From Candidatus Rhabdochlamydia sp. (lineage in GTDB: Bacteria; Chlamydiota; Chlamydiia; Chlamydiales; Rhabdochlamydiaceae), in the NCBI GenBank assembly GCA_030043495.1, contig JASHXO010000236.1, positions 1 to 18,927 of the forward strand: a stretch of DNA of 18,927 nucleotides, written 5' to 3'. The notes under the pieces are model-generated. The model was not told where the DNA came from, did not search any database, and saw only the letters and a list, made by a program, of their open reading frames with translations. A program made the position numbers and the translations under genes. Position 1 is the first letter of the stretch; each line of letters begins with the position of its first letter. Of the stretch, positions 13,693-18,927 are shown in pieces.

Positions 13693-14919
13693 ATGACAAT
13701 CAGGATTGATTTTGAATTAAATTTGCCTCAAAGAATAAACTTAGATTACACGATTTCAATTCCTCAAAATTATCAAATTGACAATCTTCAGGAAGTTCAT
13801 CGATCTACCTTAACTTCGGCCGGACCACGAATGCAAGTTTTTTCAGATTTTAACTCCCTTCGAGATGTCTGGAATAGAATTATTGAATTTTTTAAATCCT
13901 GTTTCCATTGTTTTGGGCTTTTTTCTACAACCCGTCCTCTTGAGGATCGAGACGATCACCTCGTTTCTCGCGATAATGAAATTCAGCGCCGGCTCGATTT
14001 GCAGATGCGCTATTCGCAACAACAAATGGAGCAGGAGCCTGTTAAAAGTTTTCATTATTTACCTGCCCCTTCTGCAGGGTGGTCTGCCCAAGAAGAAATG
14101 GTGGGAACTTTTCCCGTGGGTATTTGTCATGCCCAGGGGCGCCGACCGACGATGGAAGATGAGCATCTCGCCACTTCTTTTCAAGTACAAATTGCTGGCA
14201 GAAATTATCCTGTGCAACTCTTCGGTGTCTTTGATGGACACGGCGGTCCCAAAGCGGCCGAATTTGTCCGAGACCATTTAAAAGAACAACTCGAGTCCTC
14301 CTTGCGCCAATTCAATCCCAATGGGCTGACGGATGCGGGAATCTGGCGCGCGTTGAAAATCACTTTCATCCGATTGAATCAAGATTTTAAAAATATGTAC
14401 GGAAACCATCCTCATTCCATAGCTCATAATCAAGGAACCACAGCTACAATGGCGATGATTTTAGATAACAAGCTTTGGACTGCCAACGTCGGCGATGCGC
14501 GCACTGTATTGGACAACAATGGAAACCCTGTTCAACTGACAGAAGATGCAAAACCTTCCGATGAAAAGTACAAGAGGAACATTGAGAAGCGAGGGGGGCA
14601 GGTAATTCCTGTGTTAGGGGTGATGAGGGTCAATGGAGACCTGGCTGTTGCAAGAGCTATTGGCGATCATCGTCTGAAAGGAGCCATCAGCGCGCGGCCA
14701 AAGATCACCGTCAAGCCTCTTTCTGAAATTCAGCCGGAAAGTCATTTGATTTTATGCTGTGATGGGATTTACGACGTCGCTCGTACGCGAGATATCGTCT
14801 CAGCTGTGCATGCGAATCGGTTCAGTTCCGCTGGAACACTAGCAAAAAATATCGTTTATTCCGCCTTTAATTCCGGATCAACCGATAATCTTTCCTCTCT
14901 TGTGGTCAAAATCCGATAA
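13693..14919 (+). CDS. PP2C-type (PPM) serine/threonine phosphatase with N-terminal extension
   Basis: Residues about 138-408 form a complete PP2C catalytic domain: GRRPTMEDEH (149-158), the metal-binding VFDGHGG (179-185; D181, G182), GTTATMAMI (248-256), TANVGDART (263-271), AVARAIGDH (318-326), LCCDGIYDV (354-362; D358) and STDNLSSLVV (396-405; D398). All metal-coordinating Asp positions are present, so it should be active on phospho-Ser/Thr with Mn/Mg. The DGHGG and MEDEH motif style is closer to eukaryotic PPM phosphatases than to the shorter bacterial Stp/PrpC type. Residues 1-137 are an extension of unknown function: beta-like at the start, then Cys/Phe-rich FKSCFHCFGLF (67-77) and a polar Gln-rich linker. 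No signal peptide is seen. A role on host proteins is possible because of the lifestyle and architecture, but is only inference. Confidence 0.9.
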   Translation: MTIRIDFELNLPQRINLDYTISIPQNYQIDNLQEVHRSTLTSAGPRMQVFSDFNSLRDVWNRIIEFFKSCFHCFGLFSTTRPLEDRDDHLVSRDNEIQRRLDLQMRYSQQQMEQEPVKSFHYLPAPSAGWSAQEEMVGTFPVGICHAQGRRPTMEDEHLATSFQVQIAGRNYPVQLFGVFDGHGGPKAAEFVRDHLKEQLESSLRQFNPNGLTDAGIWRALKITFIRLNQDFKNMYGNHPHSIAHNQGTTATMAMILDNKLWTANVGDARTVLDNNGNPVQLTEDAKPSDEKYKRNIEKRGGQVIPVLGVMRVNGDLAVARAIGDHRLKGAISARPKITVKPLSEIQPESHLILCCDGIYDVARTRDIVSAVHANRFSSAGTLAKNIVYSAFNSGSTDNLSSLVVKIR

Positions 14920-14962
14920 TCGGATATTGTAATTGACTAAAAAATGATCGAAAAACGATAAT
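14911..14962 (+). promoter_or_regulatory. Promoter with palindromic candidate operators before the DUF2975/HTH operon
   Basis: TTGACT (14933-14938), 18-nt spacer and GATAAT (14957-14962) make a convincing promoter; start near 14969, leader about 50 nt. The perfect palindrome ATCCGA-TAA-TCGGAT (14911-14925) lies just upstream and overlaps the PP2C stop codon. A second inverted pair, ATCG-AAAAA-CGAT (14948-14960), overlaps the -10. Both are plausible sites for autoregulation by the HTH protein encoded downstream. Confidence 0.5.
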
Positions 14963-15018
14963 TCTGCTTTTTGAAATCTACACTCCTAACTTCCAAAACT
15001 TTCAAAAGGGGAATGGTT

Positions 15019-15582
15019 ATGACATCCAGCCTGAAAATCAAACGCGTCAGCCGCATCTTGCGCTATCTGACGATTCTCTATCTTTGCCTAGGGCCGATTT
15101 TGACGGCCATTTTTTGGATTTGCAATGGTGAGCCGATCCATCCGCTGCTCCATATTCGCCTCTGGCCCGAAGGACTGATAGCAGATGAGCTATTAAAGCC
15201 AATCCCCACACTTGCGACTTCGATTAGAATTTTAGCCTTCCTTATCTCACTCATTCCAAATGTCTTTTCCGTACTCGCTCTCTATCATCTCGCGAGGTTG
15301 TTCCACTTATTTGAAGAGATGGAATTCTTTTCGCAAAATTCCGTAGGCGCATTGCGACGCATCGGCTGTTTCCTTTTAGCAGGACAATTGACCTTTCCGA
15401 TCTACATCGCTTTACTCTCTTTAACTTTGACAATTTCCAACCCTCCGGGACATCGCATGATCGCTACTGCCTTCGGGGCAGCAGAATTTAGTTGGACAGC
15501 TGTAGCCATTGTGATCATTTTAGCTTCTTGGATCATGGACGAAGGGCGAAAGCTTCAAGAAGAACAAGCTGCGACAATATAG
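15019..15582 (+). CDS. DUF2975 family four-helix membrane protein
   Basis: The product (187 residues from the chosen start) has four hydrophobic segments separated by short loops. The first reads YLTILYLCLGPILTAIFW; the later ones contain ILAFLISLIPNVFSVLALYHL, LLAGQLTFPIYIALLSLTL and WTAVAIVIILASWIM. The motif LARLFHLFEEMEFFSQNSV and the closing MDEGRKLQEEQ are typical of DUF2975 proteins (YoaS-like), which have no established function. I chose ATG 15019 because AGGGG (15007-15011) is 7 nt away. An ATG at 15013 and a TTG at 14971 are in frame but worse placed. It is followed 10 bp later by a small HTH regulator gene, the usual partner of DUF2975 genes, and they share one promoter. Confidence 0.8.
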   Translation: MTSSLKIKRVSRILRYLTILYLCLGPILTAIFWICNGEPIHPLLHIRLWPEGLIADELLKPIPTLATSIRILAFLISLIPNVFSVLALYHLARLFHLFEEMEFFSQNSVGALRRIGCFLLAGQLTFPIYIALLSLTLTISNPPGHRMIATAFGAAEFSWTAVAIVIILASWIMDEGRKLQEEQAATI

Positions 15583-15592
15583 GAAACGATAT

Positions 15593-15805
15593 ATGCCGAT
15601 CATCATCAATTTAGACGTTGTCCTTGCTAAAAAAAAAATGCGCTCGAAAGAACTCGCAGAATCGATTGGAATTACAGAACAGAATTTGTCTATTCTTAAA
15701 ACGGGAAAGGCCAAAGCGCTTCGCTTCAGTACCCTAGAAGCGATCTGTAAAGCTCTGCAATGCCAACCTAGCGACCTGATCGAATACCGTGAGGAGGAAT
15801 CATGA
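15593..15805 (+). CDS. YozG-like Cro/C1-type HTH transcriptional regulator
   Basis: This 70-residue protein is almost entirely a single XRE-type helix-turn-helix domain. MRSKELAESIGITEQNLSIL (16-35) forms helices 2 and 3, then RFSTLEAICKALQCQPSDLI (44-63), whose last part is the signature of Cro/C1 regulators of the YozG kind. It begins 10 bp after the DUF2975 gene with AGGAAA in front of the ATG. Paired DUF2975 and YozG genes are widespread, and the HTH protein is expected to control its own operon, probably modulated by the membrane partner (inference). The end of the gene, GAGGAGGAATCATGA, carries a strong ribosome binding site and an overlapping ATG. Confidence 0.88.
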   Translation: MPIIINLDVVLAKKKMRSKELAESIGITEQNLSILKTGKAKALRFSTLEAICKALQCQPSDLIEYREEES

Positions 15806-15852
15806 ATCGGTATGTTCGAGTGCAATCCTGTAACCTTCAAAGGCCTGATTAG
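15802..15852 (+). other. 16-codon ORF overlapping the HTH gene stop
   Basis: An ATG overlaps the HTH stop as ATGA and is preceded by GAGGAGG at ideal distance. The frame ends after 16 codons (MNRYVRVQSCNLQRPD). It may be the surviving start of a third operon gene that was cut off by the repeat-like DNA that follows, or simply a by-product of the Glu codons. Expression is not demonstrable. Confidence 0.2.
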
Positions 15853-16107
15853 CAGAGCTATCTTTTTTAGAGGCGTTTTCTGAAATTCGCGGTAATCAAT
15901 AAATGAATGATATACCAAATTGGTTTTTGGCTGTGTTGGCCATGCAGCACATTTTCTGCCTTCACTCGCGCTTATGTAGTTTGCACAATGGTCGCTCGCT
16001 CCAGACAAAAAATGTGTGCAGCCGTCTTGCCAAATTCCCAACTTTTAAATCATTTTCGGTATAAACTATTTTTATAGTTTAATAAAAACAGATTACAAAC
16101 TAAACAA
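15853..16107. other. Non-coding, repeat-like stretch left of the insertion sequence
   Basis: No gene is convincing. A minus-strand open frame (15520-16041) lacks a recognisable domain, and its lower half is simply opposite the HTH and DUF2975 genes. Imperfect inverted segments occur around GCAGCACATTTTCTG (15956-15970) and CAGACAAAAAATGTGTGCAGC (16002-16022). A clean 8-bp hairpin with a TTTT loop (TAAACTAT / ATAGTTTA) is at 16062-16081. The stretch reads like decayed mobile or repeat DNA. Confidence 0.35.
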
Positions 16108-17307
16108 AAGACCTCTGCATAACCTACCATAAAAATTGACGAACACGTAAATTATTGCCTTTACTAAAAATAGAGAGGCAAGAAAATGAATTTTTTCACA
16201 TTAGGTGCTAGAGAGCGAATCAAAAAGGACAATTACCTGATGCGGCTCGATAAGTTGATTCAATGGAGTCCTGTAGAAAGGTTGTTACGAGGCATTCATG
16301 TGAATGAAGAAAATCCTAGGGGCGGGCCAAAAGCCTACAACAATCTATCAATGTTCAAAGCTTTACTTGTAGGTCAGTGGCATAGTTTAAGTGACCCTGC
16401 TTTGGAAGATGCGTTGCGGTTGCGATTAGATTTTATGCTTTTTACTGGCTTTGAAATAGCAGATGAAACTCCCGATGAAACCACTCTCTGCCGATTTAGA
16501 AACAAGCTTGGAGAAAAAGGATTATATGATCGGATCTTTGTAGAGATCAATCGTCAATTGGAGGAACACGGAATCAAAGTAAAGCAAGCGGAAGCAGCTT
16601 TAGTAGATGCCACGATTGTCATATCAGCAGCTAGGCCAAGAAAGACGATAGAAGAAAACGGTGAAGTCAAACAATCAGCAGATGAAGATGCAAGATGGCT
16701 AACTAAAGGAAGCAAAAGCTATTTTGGATATAGAGGGTACGCTATTGGAGATGGAGAAAAGGGATTTATTCAGCATATTCACTTGCGGCCAGCAAATGAA
16801 TCAGAAACGAAACAACTTCCACAGCTTTTGCAGTATGCTCATGGTAGACGCTTGCTAACAGACAAGGGGTTTTCTTCTGAAGAAAACAGAGAAGCAGTTA
16901 GGAAAATGGGAATGAAAAGTGGGCTATCCTTCAAAGCAAGCAGAAACCGCCCCTTGAGCTTTAGTCAGCGTTTGTTCAACAAAATCGTCGCAAGGAGAAG
17001 GTTTCGAATAGAGCAAGCATTTGGAACGTTGAAGCGGAAATTTCAAATGGGACGTGCTAGCTATTTTGGTCGTATAAAGGTTGAAGCACAGATGTACTAT
17101 AAAGCAACGTGTTTTAATTTAATCAAAGCGCTAAGGATGATCCAACTAGATGATAGGGAAGCTATGCTTTGAATGTTAAATAATTATTAGAATTTTAAAA
17201 AAAAGCACTCTTGAACGTGTTTCACATCGATTACGCAATCGCAGATATCACGATTCATGACAAAAATTCTGATTTCTTTTCATGCTATTTAGTTGTGCAG
17301 AGGTCTT
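16108..17307 (+). mobile_element. IS5-family insertion sequence, about 1.2 kb
   Basis: The ends AAGACCTCTGCATAAC (16108-16123) and GTTGTGCAGAGGTCTT (17292-17307) are inverted copies with one mismatch and bracket a single transposase gene. A small CGATT/AATCG hairpin (17228-17241) follows the transposase. No clear target duplication is seen: the bases beside GACCTCTG are AAAA on the left, while TTAA follows on the right. IS5-family membership comes from the transposase. The element separates the HTH operon from the metalloprotease gene. Confidence 0.85.
16186..17172 (+). CDS. IS5-family DDE transposase
   Basis: The 328-residue protein has the IS5-group layout. An N-terminal DUF772-like part contains WSPVERLLRG (27-36), NLSMFKALLVGQW (53-65) and TPDETTLCRFRNKL (95-108). 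The DDE catalytic domain has D141 in LVDATI, D226 in LLTDKGFSS and E276 in RFRIEQAFGTLKRKF. All three acidic residues are present and no frameshift or stop interrupts the gene, so it could be active in cutting and joining its own ends. AGAGAGG lies upstream of the ATG as ribosome binding site. It is in the centre of the 1.2-kb element whose terminal repeats are described separately. Confidence 0.92.
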   Translation: MNFFTLGARERIKKDNYLMRLDKLIQWSPVERLLRGIHVNEENPRGGPKAYNNLSMFKALLVGQWHSLSDPALEDALRLRLDFMLFTGFEIADETPDETTLCRFRNKLGEKGLYDRIFVEINRQLEEHGIKVKQAEAALVDATIVISAARPRKTIEENGEVKQSADEDARWLTKGSKSYFGYRGYAIGDGEKGFIQHIHLRPANESETKQLPQLLQYAHGRRLLTDKGFSSEENREAVRKMGMKSGLSFKASRNRPLSFSQRLFNKIVARRRFRIEQAFGTLKRKFQMGRASYFGRIKVEAQMYYKATCFNLIKALRMIQLDDREAML

Positions 17308-17334
17308 AACAAGATTATTATCACAAAATTTTAG

Positions 17335-17364
17335 TTGATGTTAATATGAGATTTTGTTTAAAAT
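17335..17364 (+). promoter_or_regulatory. Possible promoter of the M48-like protease gene
   Basis: TTGATG (17335-17340), 18-nt spacer and TAAAAT (17359-17364) give a start near 17371 and a leader of about 28 nt. An alternative TTGTTT-16 nt-TAAAAT lies slightly downstream. The surrounding DNA is very AT-rich, so the assignment is soft. The gene appears to keep its own promoter outside the insertion sequence. Confidence 0.35.
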
Positions 17365-17398
17365 CGATTCTGAATTAAAATTTAACATTTAGGATTCT

Positions 17399-18373
17399 AT
17401 GAGTTTTAACATCATCAATGGTCAAACAATAAATAGCCAAGTATCGAGTTCTTCTTGGAAGTCATGGACTTATGAAAAATTTTTAGAAGTAAAATATCCT
17501 TTAAAGGATGTGCTCCAAGCAGCTACATGGGGAGTATTTAAGAGACTTAAGCAATTTAATCCGCTACCATTATTGACGACAAGATCTTTCGATCATTATC
17601 TTAATCCTCAAGCTACCGCAATTCCGCAAATAATTGACAAATTCTCGGCAAAGCAGATTACTTTAGAAAACATAGAAAATAGTCAGGTTTTTTTACCTGA
17701 TGTGCTCTATAAAGGTTATAATCCGGGTAACATGCCATCTTTGCCTTCGCAGGAGAAGTTGAAGTATGTATTATCTACAGTTGATGCGATTGCAAAAAAG
17801 ATGGACATTCAGAAAGAGGTTTTGGTTTTCGCTGTAAATGACACTAGTGTTCAAACATCTGCTATAGGAGGAACATGGTTTAAAGGACCAATAGCTATTA
17901 GATTCAATGTAAACACAGTCAAAGATGCTGATGAAATCATTGATTTCATTACTGCTCATGAATTGTCGCATTGCAAACATAATCATTCATATAAAAGATT
18001 GTTTTTTGATTTGACTATACTGACAGTTGATACTATTGCAGCAGCAACAATTGCAGGAGTACTATTAATCCCTTTTATCGAAGGAGCTGCATCTATTGCT
18101 GGACATGCGATTTCAAGAGTTCATGAAAAAGAAGCTGATATCTATGCCATGAAAATTTTAGGAACAAATAAAGGCGCTATTGAATATTTGGAAAACTGCA
18201 TCAAAGATAATTTGAAAACAAAAAACTGTCCTTTGATGAAAATTTTGGCTCCAAGCAGCGTAGAACAAGTTACAGATGATGGTAGTTTACGTAGTGATTT
18301 GGACCATCCTTCTGAAACTACGCGTTTAGCTTATGCTAAACAATGGATTCCTACACATAAAAAAATGGAATGA
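17399..18373 (+). CDS. M48-like zinc metalloprotease
   Basis: The 324-residue protein carries the gluzincin zinc site HELSH (187-191, E188 catalytic) and, about 50 residues later, HEKEADIYAMKIL (242-254). There E243 is the expected third zinc ligand and D247 the conserved Asp of the M48 ExxxD motif. Between them runs one hydrophobic stretch (about 203-237), possibly a hairpin of membrane helices or a buried core, as in Oma1/HtpX-type enzymes. Unlike HtpX or Ste24, there are no N-terminal membrane helices. Residues 1-120 are soluble and unlike anything I recognise. The spacing AGGA-4 nt-ATG supports the start. Base use is clearly more AT-rich than in the secretion operon, so recent acquisition is possible. 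The role is unknown: membrane protein quality control or a secreted factor are both open. Confidence 0.78.
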   Translation: MSFNIINGQTINSQVSSSSWKSWTYEKFLEVKYPLKDVLQAATWGVFKRLKQFNPLPLLTTRSFDHYLNPQATAIPQIIDKFSAKQITLENIENSQVFLPDVLYKGYNPGNMPSLPSQEKLKYVLSTVDAIAKKMDIQKEVLVFAVNDTSVQTSAIGGTWFKGPIAIRFNVNTVKDADEIIDFITAHELSHCKHNHSYKRLFFDLTILTVDTIAAATIAGVLLIPFIEGAASIAGHAISRVHEKEADIYAMKILGTNKGAIEYLENCIKDNLKTKNCPLMKILAPSSVEQVTDDGSLRSDLDHPSETTRLAYAKQWIPTHKKME

Positions 18374-18397
18374 TGTAGGACAATTTCTCTGATGGAT

Positions 18398-18461
18398 CTA
18401 GGGAGCGTTTTCAAAATAATCCCAAAAAGCGACAAAACCTTATTTTGAAAACGCTCTCTAG
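18398..18461. repeat. 22-bp-stem hairpin element between convergent genes
   Basis: The arms 18398-18419 and 18440-18461 are inverted copies with one mismatch (21 of 22) around a 20-nt loop. The core is GAGCGTTTTCAAAATAA. The outer CTAG occurs on both sides and may be a 4-bp target duplication. No T-run follows, so it is not a textbook terminator, but its position between convergent genes would let it block read-through in both directions. It resembles the two ends of a mobile element joined with almost nothing between. Confidence 0.6.
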
Positions 18462-18526
18462 TGCTCTGTCAACCAAGTTTTTGCAGTTTGGGTTCTCAAC
18501 AGCTTATTCAAATTCAGAGAGCTCTC

Positions 18527-18927
18527 TTAAGCGCGTGAATACTCACGATCGGGATGATGGAATATAATCACCGCTACGACTGCGACAATTGTAAAGGCAG
18601 CGAGCAATAAAAAGGCTCCCTGATAGTTGCCCGTCAAGTCGATAAGCCAGCCGGTAAGAAGCGGTGCGATAATTCCAGCTAAGGAAAGGCAGCTCGATGT
18701 CACACCTTGCGAAGAGCCAGAGCGTTGTTTTGCCACATCGATATTGATGCTGAAGAACGCGGGTTGGGGCATGAAGCCAAAGCCTAGTCCTAAACTTAAG
18801 AACAGCAAAGAAAAACCTAGGGAATGAGTGAAACCTAACAAGACAAAAAAGATAGCTGCGAGGAGTTGACTGCTCCAAATGAGATGAGAACGAGCTAAAC
18901 GGCTGCTTCCCGTTTTTTGATAAAGCC
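18527..18927 (-). CDS. MFS transporter, C-terminal part (truncated by window edge)
   Basis: Only the last 132 or so residues are visible. The reading frame is open up to the right edge, so the gene continues outside and its true start is not in view. At least three or four hydrophobic helices are present, with the major facilitator pattern: LGLGFGFMPQPAFFSINIDVAK, then RSGSSQGVTSSCLSLAGIIAP, then LLTGWLIDLTGNYQGAFLLLAA and a final VAVVAVIIF helix before a short polar tail. The G-S-QG...GIIAP-LTGW-ID-TG--Q-AF arrangement is typical of helices 10-12 in anion:cation symporter-type MFS proteins. The substrate cannot be told from this portion. It is convergent with the M48-like gene. Confidence 0.82.
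   Translation of the reverse strand, partial: LYQKTGSSRLARSHLIWSSQLLAAIFFVLLGFTHSLGFSLLFLSLGLGFGFMPQPAFFSINIDVAKQRSGSSQGVTSSCLSLAGIIAPLLTGWLIDLTGNYQGAFLLLAAFTIVAVVAVIIFHHPDREYSRA

Noticed and set aside
14971..15018. Longer 203-residue form of the DUF2975 protein from TTG 14971
   Set aside because: The ribosome binding site AGGGG is correctly spaced for ATG 15019, and the extra residues fall in the leader after the predicted transcription start.
15520..16041. 173-codon minus-strand ORF
   Set aside because: The 3' part lies opposite the HTH and DUF2975 genes, the composition is unlike a folded protein, and no domain is seen; better explained as shadow plus repeat debris.
18516..18527. 12-bp perfect palindrome AGAGAGCTCTCT next to the MFS stop codon
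   Set aside because: Low-complexity alternating sequence; no loop or T-run to make a terminator and no second copy in view.
1..18927. CRISPR arrays, tRNA or rRNA genes, prophage or toxin-antitoxin modules
   Set aside because: No regularly spaced repeats, cloverleaf sequences, rRNA stretches or phage genes were seen; the small HTH gene is better explained by its DUF2975 partner than as an antitoxin.

Overview
The window looks like a chromosomal segment of an amoeba-associated chlamydia (order Parachlamydiales, Parachlamydia/Protochlamydia-like). The main reason is a minus-strand block reading ychF - rRNA methyltransferase - site-2 protease - sctU - sctV - sctW(copN) - CesT chaperone(scc1) - malQ. 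As I recall it, Chlamydia trachomatis has the same core order (ychF, cdsU, cdsV, copN, scc1, malQ; CT092 to CT087), but with ychF next to cdsU. Here two extra genes lie between them. No database search was run; family calls rest on motifs read in the translations.

Layout. 1-206: no gene seen. 207-1796 (-): exported transglutaminase-like/TPR protein, preceded by a short inverted-repeat element (1831-1995). 2042-3056 (-): a self-contained unit with promoter, 303-residue coiled-coil protein carrying an internal duplication and a C-terminal hydrophobic tail, and terminator. 3154-9720 (-): the type III secretion operon sctU-sctV-sctW-scc1-malQ, with a 4-bp stop/start overlap between sctU and sctV and a sigma70-like promoter in front of sctU. 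9819-9877: strong inverted repeat. 9891-11030 (-): M50 protease with CBS domains. 11110-11262: a very clear MITE (37-bp terminal inverted repeats, 7-bp target duplication). 11275-13493 (-): ychF and an RlmL-like methyltransferase, 2 bp apart.

Right of ychF the coding strand switches to plus. 13693-14919 is a eukaryote-like PP2C phosphatase with a long N-terminal extension. 15019-15805 is a DUF2975 membrane protein paired with a YozG-like HTH regulator, behind a promoter flanked by palindromes. 16108-17307 is an apparently intact IS5-family insertion sequence. 17399-18373 is an M48-like zinc metalloprotease. 18398-18461 is a 22-bp-stem hairpin. The window ends inside a minus-strand MFS transporter gene (18527-18927).

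How the parts fit. SctU and SctV are export-gate components of the injectisome. SctW is the gatekeeper, and the CesT-type chaperone probably serves it. malQ (glycogen metabolism) is co-transcribed by position only. The PP2C, the coiled-coil protein and the M48 protease are plausible host-directed or envelope proteins, but nothing in the sequence proves secretion. The right third (13.7-18.9 kb) and the sites around the small repeats look like accessory, mobile-element-rich DNA, while 3.1-13.5 kb is conserved core. I did not find a clearly new multi-gene system. The best leads are the small inverted-repeat elements, the NPVH variant in SctU, and the uncharacterised 303-residue protein.
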